Below are positions 7,200-15,072 of a stretch of 21,687 nucleotides of DNA, one piece after another. The DNA is from Caryophanales bacterium UBA6448. GTDB lineage: Bacteria; Bacillota_I; Bacilli_A; RF39; UBA660. The stretch covers positions 39,006 to 60,692 of the forward strand of contig DJOC01000048.1 of NCBI GenBank assembly GCA_002439555.1. Direction: 5' to 3'. The translations under genes were made by a program, and so were the position numbers. The stretch's first letter is position 1. Every line of letters begins with the position of its first letter. The notes below the pieces were generated by a model. The model saw nothing but the letters and a program-made list of their open reading frames with translations. It searched no databases and was not told where the DNA came from.

Positions 7200-8537
7200 A
7201 TGACAGTTAAAGATATAATAAAAATATGTAATGGAAAACTTTTATGCGGTGATGAAAATATAGTATGCGAAAATTTTTCTAAAGATACAAGAACTATAAA
7301 CTTTGGTGATGTTTATGTTGGCATTAAAGGTGAAAATTTTGATGGTAATTTATTTTATAAAGATGCTATTAAAAATGGTGCAAGTGTCTGTATTTTAGAT
7401 AATGAAGATGTTATCGAGGAAAAACTTGGTACTATCATCATTGTAAATGATTCTATTTTAGCACTTGGCGCTCTTGCATCTTATAAAAGAGATTTATATA
7501 ATATTCCTGTTATTGCGGTAACTGGTAGTGTAGGAAAAACTTCAGTTAAAGATATGATTAATGAAGTGTTAAAAATGAAATATAATGTTTTATGTACAAA
7601 AGAAAATTTTAATAATAATATTGGTGTACCTCTTACTATTTTAGAATTAAAAAATCATAATGCTTTAATCGTGGAAATGGGTATGAATCATATGAAAGAA
7701 CTTTCTTACTTGTCAAAAATAGCAAAACCTACGATGGCTGTTATTACTAATATTGGAACAGCACATATTGGAAATCTTGGAAGTAGAGAAAATATTTTAA
7801 AAGCCAAACTTGAGGTCCTTGATGGTATGAATGGTGGAAAGCTTTTTATAAATAATGATAATGATATGCTTCAGAAAGTCCAGTATGATAATTTAGTAAC
7901 AATAGGTATAGAAAATAAAAGTGATTTTATGGCGACTGATATAACTGAGAATGCTTTTTCATCACGATTTAAGATTAATAATGAAGATATAAAATTAAAT
8001 GTTGGAAGTATTGCTTTTATATATAATGCCTTATTTGCTTATGCAGTTGGAAAGTATTTAGATGTTCCTAAAAATGATATTAAAACCTCCTTAGAAAAAT
8101 TTAAATTAAGTCCTCATCGATTAGAAAAGTTTGAAACACAAAAATATACTGTTATTGATGATACATATAATGCAAGTTTAGATTCAGTTAAAAATTCATT
8201 AGGACTTTTAAGTAAAATCTTAGGCAGAAAAGTATTTATCTTTGCTGATATTCTTGAGGCAGATAGTTTTGCTAAAGAAATTCACGAAGATGTTGCAGAA
8301 AGTATAATGGAAAATAATATTGATGTAACTATATGCGTTGGAAATTTATCTAAATATACTTATGAAAAACTTAAATCAAATAATAATGAAGTTTATTATT
8401 TTGCAAGTAACAGTGATGCAATAAATAACTTAAATTCCATTTTAAAAGAAAAAGATACTATTTTGATAAAAGGATCCCATTCAATGAAACTAATTGAGAT
8501 AGTAAATTTTCTTGAGAAAGAGCAAAATAATGCGTAA
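7200..8537 (+). CDS. murF: UDP-N-acetylmuramoyl-tripeptide--D-alanyl-D-alanine ligase
   Basis: MurF is a cytosolic ATP-dependent ligase that adds D-Ala-D-Ala to the UDP-MurNAc tripeptide, the last cytoplasmic step of the peptidoglycan precursor. It has 445 residues. The N-terminal substrate domain shows SKDTRTINFGDVYVGIKGENFDG. The ATP-binding loop is T108-GSVGKTS, followed by NFNNNIGVPLT and VEMGMNHMKE. The C-terminal ligase domain contains SPHRLE and DDTYNAS. The start at 7200 was preferred over an in-frame GTG at 7182, because the -10 element ends at 7177 and a transcript would begin near 7184; GGGAAG provides a short ribosome-binding site. It stands alone as a transcription unit, not within a cell-wall cluster. 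Confidence 0.95.
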   Translation: MTVKDIIKICNGKLLCGDENIVCENFSKDTRTINFGDVYVGIKGENFDGNLFYKDAIKNGASVCILDNEDVIEEKLGTIIIVNDSILALGALASYKRDLYNIPVIAVTGSVGKTSVKDMINEVLKMKYNVLCTKENFNNNIGVPLTILELKNHNALIVEMGMNHMKELSYLSKIAKPTMAVITNIGTAHIGNLGSRENILKAKLEVLDGMNGGKLFINNDNDMLQKVQYDNLVTIGIENKSDFMATDITENAFSSRFKINNEDIKLNVGSIAFIYNALFAYAVGKYLDVPKNDIKTSLEKFKLSPHRLEKFETQKYTVIDDTYNASLDSVKNSLGLLSKILGRKVFIFADILEADSFAKEIHEDVAESIMENNIDVTICVGNLSKYTYEKLKSNNNEVYYFASNSDAINNLNSILKEKDTILIKGSHSMKLIEIVNFLEKEQNNA

Positions 8538-8544
8538 ATTATGC

Positions 8545-8573
8545 TTGCAAAAGTAAAAGAAATTGTATATAAT
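8545..8573 (+). promoter_or_regulatory. Promoter of rpsO-pnp
   Basis: TTGCAA (8545-8550), a 17-base spacer and TATAAT (8568-8573). It starts within eight bases of the murF stop. Confidence 0.8.
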
Positions 8574-8579
8574 AGGCTT

Positions 8580-8659
8580 ATAAGTTTTCACTTAGTTTGA
8601 ACTTGTTTTCCAAGATTCTTACTCAGTTTAAACCGATTATAATAAAGGAGGAAAAGAAA
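8580..8659 (+). promoter_or_regulatory. Structured 5' leader of rpsO, possible S15 autoregulatory site
   Basis: The leader of about 80 bases contains a hairpin GAACTTG (8599-8605) with CAAG-A-TTC (8611-8618). The flanking AGTTT and TTAAACC segments could pair around it or with each other. In several bacteria S15 represses its own mRNA through such a leader. The hairpin is seen; S15 control is inferred from the gene's biology. Confidence 0.4.
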
Positions 8660-8926
8660 ATGCTTAAGAAAGAAGAAAAAGCTTCTATTATAAAGGAGTT
8701 TGCTAAGAATGAAAAAGACTGTGGTTCTGCTGAAGTTCAAATTGCTATTTTAACTAAAGAAATTAATACATTAACTGAACATTTAAAAGAACATAAACAT
8801 GATTTCCATTCTAAAAGAGGACTTTTAATTAAAGTTGGTAGAAGAAAAAAATTACTTGAATACTTAAAGAATAATGATGTTAAATCATATCGTGAAGTAA
8901 TTAAAAAATTAAATTTAAGAAAATAG
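8660..8926 (+). CDS. rpsO: 30S ribosomal protein S15
   Basis: This 88-residue small-subunit protein binds 16S rRNA at the helix 20-22 junction. The length is exactly that of the family. Recognisable segments are GSAEVQIAILTKEINTLTEHLK, the HKHDFHSKRGLL loop and VGRRKKLLEYLK. The ATG at 8660 follows AAAGGAGG (8644-8651). A TTG further upstream (8597) in frame would add 21 leader-derived residues and is rejected. It is cotranscribed with pnp through a small attenuator, the classical rpsO-pnp arrangement. Confidence 0.97.
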   Translation: MLKKEEKASIIKEFAKNEKDCGSAEVQIAILTKEINTLTEHLKEHKHDFHSKRGLLIKVGRRKKLLEYLKNNDVKSYREVIKKLNLRK

Positions 8927-8927
8927 G

Positions 8928-8955
8928 CACTAAATTTTTTAGTGTTCTTTTTTTT
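8928..8955 (+). terminator. Attenuator between rpsO and pnp
   Basis: CACTAAA (8928-8934) pairs with TTTAGTG (8938-8944), followed by TTCTTTTTTTT. It starts two bases after the rpsO stop. With no clear promoter after it, pnp probably relies on read-through. Confidence 0.7.
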
Positions 8956-8973
8956 AGTAGAAAGGTGGTAAAA

Positions 8974-11175
8974 ATGAAAAAAGAATTTAAATTAAATTTT
9001 TTGGGAAGAGATTTAATTGTGGAAACTGGTCAGCTTGCTAAACAAACTAACGGTTCAGTACTTGTAAGATATGGCGATACTGTAGTACTATCAGTATGCG
9101 TAATGGGTAAAACTCCAGTTACTCAAGATTTCTTTCCACTTCAAGTATTATATCAGGAAAAACTATATTCAGTAGGTAAGATTCCTGGTGGATTTATTAA
9201 AAGAGAGGGAAGACCTACAGATTCAGCAACACTTGCTGCAAGATTAATTGATAGACCAATTAGACCTATGTTTGATGAAAACTTACGTAATGAAATTCAA
9301 GTTATCAATACAGTACTTTCTGTAGATCAAGACAATAGTCCAGAAATGGCTGCGATGTTTGGTTCATCACTATGCCTTGGAATATCTGATATTCCATTTG
9401 ATGGTCCAGTTGCGGGTGTTATGGTAGGAATGGATGAAAAAGGTAAATTTATTATTAATCCTACTACAGCTGAAGCTGAAAAAAGTAAACTTGCATTAAC
9501 TGTTGCAGGAACTTCTGATGCAATATGTATGGTTGAGGCTGGTTGTAAAGAACTTCCTGAAAAAACTATGCTTGAGGCTTTAATGTTTGCTCATGAAAAT
9601 ATTAAAACTTTATGCGAATTTCAAAATGAAATTATTAGTGAAATAGGTAAAGAAAAAGTTGTACTTGAACCTGCAAGTATTGATGCTGAAGTTGAAAAAG
9701 CTGTTAGAGAGTATGCTACAGACGATATGCTTTCAGCAATTCAAATTAAAGAAAAACTTGAAAAATATGCTAAAATCGATGAAGTTAAAGCAAATACTAT
9801 TGCTCATTTCGAAGAAGTATATGCTGAAGATGAAGATTTTGCTAGCAAAATGAAAGATGTTGCTAAAGTAGTTGGTTTAATCGAAGGCAATGAAGTAAGA
9901 AGATTAATTATTGAAAAACATATTAGACCAGATGGTAGAAAGATGGATGAAATTAGACCGCTTGATGCTGAAATTGACCTTCTTCCTCGTACACACGGTA
10001 GTGGACTATTCCAAAGAGGAGAAACTCAAGTTCTTGCAACTACAACACTTGGACCACTTTCAGATCATCAAATTCTTGATGGACTTGGAATCGAAGATAC
10101 AAAAAGATTTATGCTTCATTATAATTTCCCTAACTTCTGTGTTGGTGAAATAGGAAGATATGGTTCTCCAGGAAGAAGAGAAATAGGCCATGGTGCTTTA
10201 GGAGAAAGAGCTCTTGCGCAAGTTATTCCTTCAGAAGAAGAATTTCCATATACTGTTAGAGTTGTTTCAGAAGTTCTTGAAAGTAATGGTTCATCATCAC
10301 AAGCAACAATCTGTGCTGGATGTTTATCATTAATGGCTGCAGGTGTACCAATTAAGGCTCCAGTTGCGGGTATTGCAATGGGACTTATCTCTAATGGTAA
10401 AAAATATACTATTTTAACTGATATTCAAGGCCTTGAGGATCATATGGGAGATATGGACTTTAAAGTTGCAGGTACTAGGGAAGGTATTACAGCTCTTCAG
10501 ATGGATATTAAGATTAAAGGCGTTACTAAAGCTATTTTAAAAGAGGCCCTTGAGGAAGCTAAAAAAGCCAGAATGAAAATTCTTGATGTTATGGCAACTG
10601 CTATAGAAAGCCCAAGAAAAGAACTTTCTAAATATGCACCAAAAGTTGAAAGCTTTATGATTAACCCTGATAAGATTAAAGATGTAATCGGTAAGGGTGG
10701 AGAAATGATTACTAAGATTATTCTTGAATCATCAAATGTAAAAAGTGTTAATGACAAAGATGCCGTTAAAGTGGACATTGATGATGACGGAAAAGTAATT
10801 ATTTATCATATGGATAAAGAAGTTATTGAAAAAACTAAAAAGATGATTGAGAATATTACAAAAGAAGTTGAAACTGGCAAAATCTATAATGCTAAAGTAG
10901 TTAAAGTCGAAGACTTTGGTGCTTTTGTAGAACTTTGGCCAGGTTGTGAAGGATTAGTACATGTTTCTCAACTTGATACAAAAAGAGTAGAAAAATCATC
11001 TGATATAGTTTCAGTAGGTGATGAAATAATTGTTAAATCACTTGGCTATGATAACAAAGGAAGATTAAATCTATCAAGAAAAGAGGCTCTTCCTAAATCA
11101 GAAAATACTTCTCTAGAAAAACCTAAAAAAGAAACAAAAACTAAAAAAGGTTTATTTGGTAAAAGTAAAAAATAA
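8974..11175 (+). CDS. pnp: Polyribonucleotide nucleotidyltransferase (PNPase)
   Basis: PNPase is a trimeric phosphorolytic 3'-5' exoribonuclease in mRNA decay. It has 733 residues. Two RNase PH domains (about 10-140 and 320-460) flank a helical linker. The catalytic acidic motif GDMDFKVAGT is in the second. A KH domain carries G573-KGG-576 (VIGKGGEMITKII), and an S1 domain from about 635 reads VVKVEDFGAFVEL…GLVHVSQL. The tail after 705 is Lys-rich and low in complexity. The ATG at 8974 follows AAAGGTGG; the GTG three codons earlier lies inside that ribosome-binding site. A GAAA-tetraloop terminator ends the unit. Confidence 0.98.
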   Translation: MKKEFKLNFLGRDLIVETGQLAKQTNGSVLVRYGDTVVLSVCVMGKTPVTQDFFPLQVLYQEKLYSVGKIPGGFIKREGRPTDSATLAARLIDRPIRPMFDENLRNEIQVINTVLSVDQDNSPEMAAMFGSSLCLGISDIPFDGPVAGVMVGMDEKGKFIINPTTAEAEKSKLALTVAGTSDAICMVEAGCKELPEKTMLEALMFAHENIKTLCEFQNEIISEIGKEKVVLEPASIDAEVEKAVREYATDDMLSAIQIKEKLEKYAKIDEVKANTIAHFEEVYAEDEDFASKMKDVAKVVGLIEGNEVRRLIIEKHIRPDGRKMDEIRPLDAEIDLLPRTHGSGLFQRGETQVLATTTLGPLSDHQILDGLGIEDTKRFMLHYNFPNFCVGEIGRYGSPGRREIGHGALGERALAQVIPSEEEFPYTVRVVSEVLESNGSSSQATICAGCLSLMAAGVPIKAPVAGIAMGLISNGKKYTILTDIQGLEDHMGDMDFKVAGTREGITALQMDIKIKGVTKAILKEALEEAKKARMKILDVMATAIESPRKELSKYAPKVESFMINPDKIKDVIGKGGEMITKIILESSNVKSVNDKDAVKVDIDDDGKVIIYHMDKEVIEKTKKMIENITKEVETGKIYNAKVVKVEDFGAFVELWPGCEGLVHVSQLDTKRVEKSSDIVSVGDEIIVKSLGYDNKGRLNLSRKEALPKSENTSLEKPKKETKTKKGLFGKSKK

Positions 11176-11180
11176 TTAAG

Positions 11181-11203
11181 TCTAGGGAAACCTAGATTTT
11201 TTT
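11181..11203 (+). terminator. Terminator of rpsO-pnp
   Basis: TCTAGG and CCTAGA form a perfect stem around a stable GAAA tetraloop, followed by seven T. Confidence 0.85.
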
Positions 11204-11215
11204 ATGAAAAATGGT

Positions 11216-11264
11216 AGTTATCGACCAATTTTGATATACTATACCCTAAAAGTGGTCGATAACT
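11216..11264. repeat. Perfect 12-base inverted repeat flanking a -10 element
   Basis: AGTTATCGACCA (11216-11227) and TGGTCGATAACT (11253-11264) are exact reverse complements with a 25-base spacer. One mismatch further in, TTTT/AAAA could also pair. The spacer holds a TGATATACT extended -10 (11232-11240). No T-run follows, so it is not a simple terminator. It looks like an operator pair around a promoter or the remnant of a mobile element. Confidence 0.7.
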
Positions 11265-11304
11265 TGATATTTTTGAACGTAAATTTGAGTTCTTTAAGCA
11301 AATA

Positions 11305-11313
11305 TGGTATAAT
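11305..11313 (+). promoter_or_regulatory. Extended -10 promoter of the cysteine-peptidase-like gene
   Basis: TGGTATAAT at 11305-11313, with the transcript expected near 11320, leaving only about 15 bases before the ATG, including AAGGGGG. Confidence 0.65.
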
Positions 11314-11334
11314 TTTCGTAATTAAGGGGGAACT

Positions 11335-11898
11335 ATGAAAGAAATATATGATAAAATATATGGGCTTTATAATGAAATATCAAAAATACCTATGGATAGT
11401 CCAAAGTATTATGAACTTTATAAAGAATATATTAAATTACTTGTACTAGTTAGCTCAAATAATCCTAGTTTTAATGATGATGTAAAAAGGTATGTAAATG
11501 GTAATTGTTATTCATACGCTCTTGATATTTTTAACCCCGAAGGTATATCTAATATTATTATGCAGTTAGGTTTAAATATTGGCTATTTAAGTAAAAATTT
11601 AGTTTATAAAGGAACACCCGAAAAATATTTATATGGCCTTGCAAAAGATTTCGAAGAACTTAATATCGATTCTTATGAAACTTCTGTAAATTTACCTAAT
11701 AATCACGGAGGATATAAAATAGCACTTTATTTATCATTTAATGATTTTCATTTTTTAAGACAAAATAGTGATGGCTCCTTTTCACATAAAGTAGGCTATT
11801 TAAATAAAACTAATAAACTTGATACTTTACCTAAAAATGTTAATGGTAATTATGAACTTATTAGGGTGCTAGAAATAGTTAAACCAAAAGTTAGATAA
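11335..11898 (+). CDS. Hypothetical protein with a putative Cys/His (papain-like) core
   Basis: The 187-residue protein has no signal peptide or membrane segment. After a helical N terminus (about 1-45) it shows NGNCYSYALDIF (C58), HGGYKIALYLS, and DFHFLRQNSDGSFSHKVG (H139, H151). From memory this order resembles a bacterial family with NCYxYA…GxHxVAL…DxHWYRxxxDGxWSHKPG, which I would expect to be a papain-like cysteine peptidase or transferase. That assignment is tentative and I know no substrate. It is a single-gene unit with its own promoter and terminator, downstream of the 11216-11264 inverted repeat, so it may be under special control. The start is set by AAGGGGG four bases before the ATG. 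Confidence 0.8.
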   Translation: MKEIYDKIYGLYNEISKIPMDSPKYYELYKEYIKLLVLVSSNNPSFNDDVKRYVNGNCYSYALDIFNPEGISNIIMQLGLNIGYLSKNLVYKGTPEKYLYGLAKDFEELNIDSYETSVNLPNNHGGYKIALYLSFNDFHFLRQNSDGSFSHKVGYLNKTNKLDTLPKNVNGNYELIRVLEIVKPKVR

Positions 11899-11900
11899 AG

Positions 11901-11936
11901 CAAAAGTTTTTTAACAAATTATCTTTTGTTTTTTTT
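11901..11936 (+). terminator. Terminator after the cysteine-peptidase-like gene
   Basis: CAAAAG (11901-11906) and CTTTTG (11923-11928) with a 16-base loop, followed by eight T. The stem is short, but the T-run is strong. Confidence 0.6.
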
Positions 11937-11943
11937 AATTAAA

Positions 11944-11952
11944 TGATATACT
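11944..11952 (+). promoter_or_regulatory. Extended -10 promoter of the surface protein gene
   Basis: TGATATACT (TG at 11944-11945, TATACT 11947-11952) lies 22 bases before the ATG, directly after the preceding terminator. No convincing -35 is visible in the T-rich sequence before it. Confidence 0.5.
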
Positions 11953-11974
11953 TTAGTTAGTAAGGATGAAGTAA

Positions 11975-13201
11975 ATGAGAGCAAGATTTAAAAGTGCACT
12001 TGGATTTATAATGATGCTTTTAATAATATCAATAATATTATTTGCATTTTATTTTGTTTATAAAAAAGTACGTTCAAGTGATGGAGATATAAAAATAACT
12101 GGAGATTTATCAATCAATTTTCATAATGGAAAAAAACTTAAAATTGATAAAGAATTCAAAACTAAAATTACTGTGATTAATAATGGCGATGAAGATATAT
12201 ATTATTATATTGAGTTTGTTAATCCTAAAAATGTGAGTGGTGTTACTTATACTTTAACAGATAATGCTCTTATTAATGTAAGTGATGATTTGCCTAAACA
12301 TAATGAAATAATATCAAGTTACATATTAATAAAAAAAGGTGAAATACACGATTATGAATTAACATTTACAAATAGTTCTGATAATATTGCAAGTCTTGAA
12401 CTTAACTGTGAACAAGAGGCTCTTAATGATAATAGTTTTGCAGAAAGTATACTTAAAAATAATGAAATAAAAAGTGAAAGTAAAACAGCAGTGGGTAAAG
12501 AAATTGCCACGGAGGATGAAGGATTAATTAAAACTGTGGATGATTATGGAGTTTCTTATTATTTCAGAGGTAATGTTCAAAATAATAATGTTAGTATAAA
12601 TAATTTAAATTTTAAAATTGTTAGAATAAATGGTGATGGTAGTGTAAGACTTGTACTTGCTGGTGATACCGGAGAATTAAAAAAGTACATTGACTCTAAT
12701 GAAAAATATAGTTATAAAGATTCGGTTGTAAAAGCATATTTAGATTCTTGGACTACAATTAATCTTGGAGATTATACATCATTTCTAGCTACTCAAAAAT
12801 ATTGCAATGATGTTTTATTAAATGATGATACTTTTTATGCTTATACTAGAGTTATGGAAGATTATATTCCTTCGTTTATCTGTTTAAGTGAAAAAGTTTC
12901 TAGTAAAGTAGCACTTTTAACAGTGGATGAAGTTCTTTTTGCCGGAGCAACTCCAAATGAAGAGAATACTTCATTTTACCTTTATAATGAAAATATAGAA
13001 TCGGATTCATTTTTAATGAGTAGTTCAAAACTTGTAAATGGTGTATATTATCCTTTTGCACTTTCGAAAAAAGGCCAAATTTTATCTGATGTATCAGGTT
13101 CATTTTTAAGAAGTGTAAGACCGGTAATTACAATAATTAAAACAGCTTTAGTCGAAGGCGATGGCACTAGTGAAAATCCATACAAATTAATTACTAATTA
13201 G
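11975..13201 (+). CDS. Membrane-anchored extracellular protein of unknown function
   Basis: The 408-residue protein has a short basic N terminus (MRARFK), one hydrophobic segment at about 9-29 and then KKVR, predicting an N-in anchor with the rest outside. Residues about 37-145 look beta-rich (an Ig-like sandwich is possible). Residues about 178-400 contain GVSYYFRGNV…FKIVRINGDGSVRLVL, a pattern I associate with a repeated extracellular module in uncultured Firmicutes, some carrying pilin-like N termini; that link is from memory. It ends with GDGTSENPYKL, typical of adhesin-type modules. No sortase motif is present. The ribosome-binding site AAGGATG is at 11962-11968. It lies between pnp and rlmN and belongs to neither operon. 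Confidence 0.85.
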   Translation: MRARFKSALGFIMMLLIISIILFAFYFVYKKVRSSDGDIKITGDLSINFHNGKKLKIDKEFKTKITVINNGDEDIYYYIEFVNPKNVSGVTYTLTDNALINVSDDLPKHNEIISSYILIKKGEIHDYELTFTNSSDNIASLELNCEQEALNDNSFAESILKNNEIKSESKTAVGKEIATEDEGLIKTVDDYGVSYYFRGNVQNNNVSINNLNFKIVRINGDGSVRLVLAGDTGELKKYIDSNEKYSYKDSVVKAYLDSWTTINLGDYTSFLATQKYCNDVLLNDDTFYAYTRVMEDYIPSFICLSEKVSSKVALLTVDEVLFAGATPNEENTSFYLYNENIESDSFLMSSSKLVNGVYYPFALSKKGQILSDVSGSFLRSVRPVITIIKTALVEGDGTSENPYKLITN

Positions 13202-13232
13202 TATTATTTAAAAAAAATATAGAGCAAAATAA

Positions 13233-13261
13233 TAGACATTGTACTAAAAATTTAGTACAAT
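13233..13261 (+). promoter_or_regulatory. rlmN promoter built into a 24-base palindrome
   Basis: TAGACA (13233-13238) and TACAAT (13256-13261) are spaced exactly 17 bases. ATTGTACTAAA (13238-13248) and TTTAGTACAAT (13251-13261) are perfect complements around AA, filling the spacer and the -10. The same hairpin plus TTTT could end the upstream transcript. Transcription should begin at about 13268-13270, at the rlmN ATG. Confidence 0.6.
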
Positions 13262-13269
13262 TTTCTTGT

Positions 13270-14280
13270 ATGGAAAATATATTTAGTTTTACAAAAAATG
13301 ATTTAATTAAAAAATTTGAAAGTGATGGTAAGAAAAAGTTTATGGCATCACAAGTTTTTGATTGGCTATATGATAAAAAAGTTTATAATTTTGATGAATT
13401 TACAAATATTAAAAAAGAAAATACTCTATATTTAAAAAATAATTTTACCACTGATTTTATTAAAATAATTAAAGTCGAGGAAGATACTGATGTAAAAAAA
13501 TTCCTATTTGCTCTTGAGGATGGTCAAAAAATCGAAGCAGTTTTAATGATGCATAATTATGGATTAAGTGTATGTGTTTCATCTCAAGTTGGTTGTAACA
13601 TGGGATGTAAGTTTTGTGAAAGTGGTAGACTTAAAAAAATAAGAAACCTTGAGACATATGAAATGGTAGAGCAAATTATATTAATATCAAAATATATAAA
13701 TCAAAGAATAGATAGCTGCGTAATAATGGGTATTGGTGAACCTTTTGATAATTATGATAATGTAATAAATTTTATAAGAATTATAAATGACCAAAAAGCA
13801 CTTAATATTGGTGCAAGACATATAACTGTTTCCACTTGTGGAATAGTTCCTAAAATAAAAGAGTTTGCATCACTTGACTTGCAAGTTAATTTAGCAATAT
13901 CACTTCACGCACCAAATGATAAGATAAGAAATGAAATTATGCCTATAAGTAAAGCATATAGTTTAAATGAACTTATGGATGCTCTTGATTATTATTATGA
14001 AAAAACTTTACGTAGAATAACATTTGAATATGTCTTATTATCTGGAATTAATGATTCAAAAGAAAATGCCATAGAACTAGCAAATTTAATTAAGGGTAAA
14101 AATGCTTATGTAAATTTAATAAATTATAATGAAACTAAAAATATTGACTTTAAAGAAAGTAAAAAAATTAATGAATTTTATGATATTTTGAAGAAAAATG
14201 GAATAGATGTTACAGTGCGTAGAAAGTTCGGAAATAAAATTTCTGCTGCATGTGGACAACTTCGTAGTAAAGAAGTGTAG
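13270..14280 (+). CDS. rlmN: 23S rRNA (adenine-2503-C2)-methyltransferase, radical SAM
   Basis: RlmN methylates C2 of A2503 in 23S rRNA (and A37 in some tRNAs). It has 336 residues. The cluster motif is C109-NMG-C113-KF-C116, followed by GIGEPFDNYDNV and HITVSTCGIVPKI. The methyl-carrying cysteine is C328 in AACGQLR. The N-terminal KKKFMASQVFDWLY is the accessory domain, which requires the ATG at 13270. No Shine-Dalgarno precedes it, and the promoter predicts a leaderless or nearly leaderless mRNA. The gene order rlmN-stp-prkC-rsgA-rpe matches B. subtilis and supports RlmN over Cfr. CESGRLKK after the cluster differs from the usual ATGQGG but should not change the function. Confidence 0.93.
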   Translation: MENIFSFTKNDLIKKFESDGKKKFMASQVFDWLYDKKVYNFDEFTNIKKENTLYLKNNFTTDFIKIIKVEEDTDVKKFLFALEDGQKIEAVLMMHNYGLSVCVSSQVGCNMGCKFCESGRLKKIRNLETYEMVEQIILISKYINQRIDSCVIMGIGEPFDNYDNVINFIRIINDQKALNIGARHITVSTCGIVPKIKEFASLDLQVNLAISLHAPNDKIRNEIMPISKAYSLNELMDALDYYYEKTLRRITFEYVLLSGINDSKENAIELANLIKGKNAYVNLINYNETKNIDFKESKKINEFYDILKKNGIDVTVRRKFGNKISAACGQLRSKEV

Positions 14281-14297
14281 AAATATTATCTAAATAA

Positions 14298-14306
14298 TGG
14301 TATAAT
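14298..14306 (+). promoter_or_regulatory. Extended -10 promoter of stp-prkC-rsgA-rpe
   Basis: TGGTATAAT at 14298-14306, with TAGAAA near -35. It places the transcript start at about 14313, downstream of the first ATG (14311), and supports the stp start at 14329. Confidence 0.6.
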
Positions 14307-14328
14307 TTTTATGAAGATAGGTGATGAA

Positions 14329-15072
14329 ATGAAAACATTTTATTTAACTGATGCAGGCAAAGTACGCGGTCACAACGAAGATAGTGTTACAATACTTAAA
14401 AATAAAAGTAATGAATATCTTTTGATGGTGGCTGATGGTATGGGTGGACATCGTAAAGGTGAAGTTGCTTCGATGATAGCAATAACTCATCTTGGTAAAA
14501 GATTTACTGAAATAGCAAGTATTGGTACAAAATATGATGCAGTAAATTGGCTTAATGATAATGTAAGTGAAATTAATAAAAATATATTAGATTATACGGT
14601 AGAGCATTCTGATTCATTAGGAATGGGTTCTACTTTAGTAGTAGCAATTCAAACTAAAGATTTCTTAATCTTTGGTAATATAGGAGATTCTTCGGGGTAT
14701 GTTATGAAAAATAAAAAGCTTCATAAGGTAACAAAGGATCATACTTTAGTAAACCTTCTTGTAGAAGCTGGAAATCTAACTGAAGAAGAAGCAAAATATC
14801 ATCCAAAGAAAAATGTACTTATGCGTGCTCTTGGAGCAACAGAAAAAGTACAAATGGATATATTTGATGTAGATATGAATAATGAGGGAATAATGCTATG
14901 TTCTGATGGTCTTACAACAATGCTTGCTGATGACCAAATAGAAAAAGTATTAATTGATGAAAATTTAGATGCAGAAGAAAAAGTGGTTAAATTAATTCAA
15001 AAATGTAATGCAAGAGGAGGTTTTGACAATGTGTCAATTGCTTATCTTGAAAAGGGCGAAGGTGATAATTAG
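14329..15072 (+). CDS. stp: PP2C-type protein serine/threonine phosphatase
   Basis: This metal-dependent phosphatase reverses PrkC phosphorylation. It has 247 residues. The PP2C signature is complete: TDAGKVRGHNEDS (D8, N16-E-D18), VADGMGGH (D36-G-M-G-G), GNIGDSS, LCSDGLTTML and the late FDNVS. The start at 14329 was chosen over the ATG at 14311, because the predicted transcript begins near 14313 and AGGTGA lies a few bases before 14329; the protein then starts directly with the conserved FYLTDAG. Its stop overlaps the GTG start of prkC (TAGTG), so kinase and phosphatase are translationally coupled. Confidence 0.95.
   Translation: MKTFYLTDAGKVRGHNEDSVTILKNKSNEYLLMVADGMGGHRKGEVASMIAITHLGKRFTEIASIGTKYDAVNWLNDNVSEINKNILDYTVEHSDSLGMGSTLVVAIQTKDFLIFGNIGDSSGYVMKNKKLHKVTKDHTLVNLLVEAGNLTEEEAKYHPKKNVLMRALGATEKVQMDIFDVDMNNEGIMLCSDGLTTMLADDQIEKVLIDENLDAEEKVVKLIQKCNARGGFDNVSIAYLEKGEGDN

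Noticed and set aside
8597..8659. TTG-initiated longer S15
   Set aside because: The added residues come from the structured leader; the strong AAAGGAGG directs initiation to 8660 and gives the canonical 88 residues.
9659..10778. Three further open frames (9659-9853, 9911-10153 on plus; 10497-10778 on minus) inside pnp
   Set aside because: All are inside the conserved pnp reading frame, are low-complexity Lys/Leu/Ile-rich or hydrophobic, and lack start signals.
13270..14280. Cfr-type antibiotic resistance methyltransferase instead of RlmN
   Set aside because: Conserved gene order with stp-prkC-rsgA-rpe and the RlmN-like VCVSSQVGC and AACGQLR segments favour the housekeeping enzyme.
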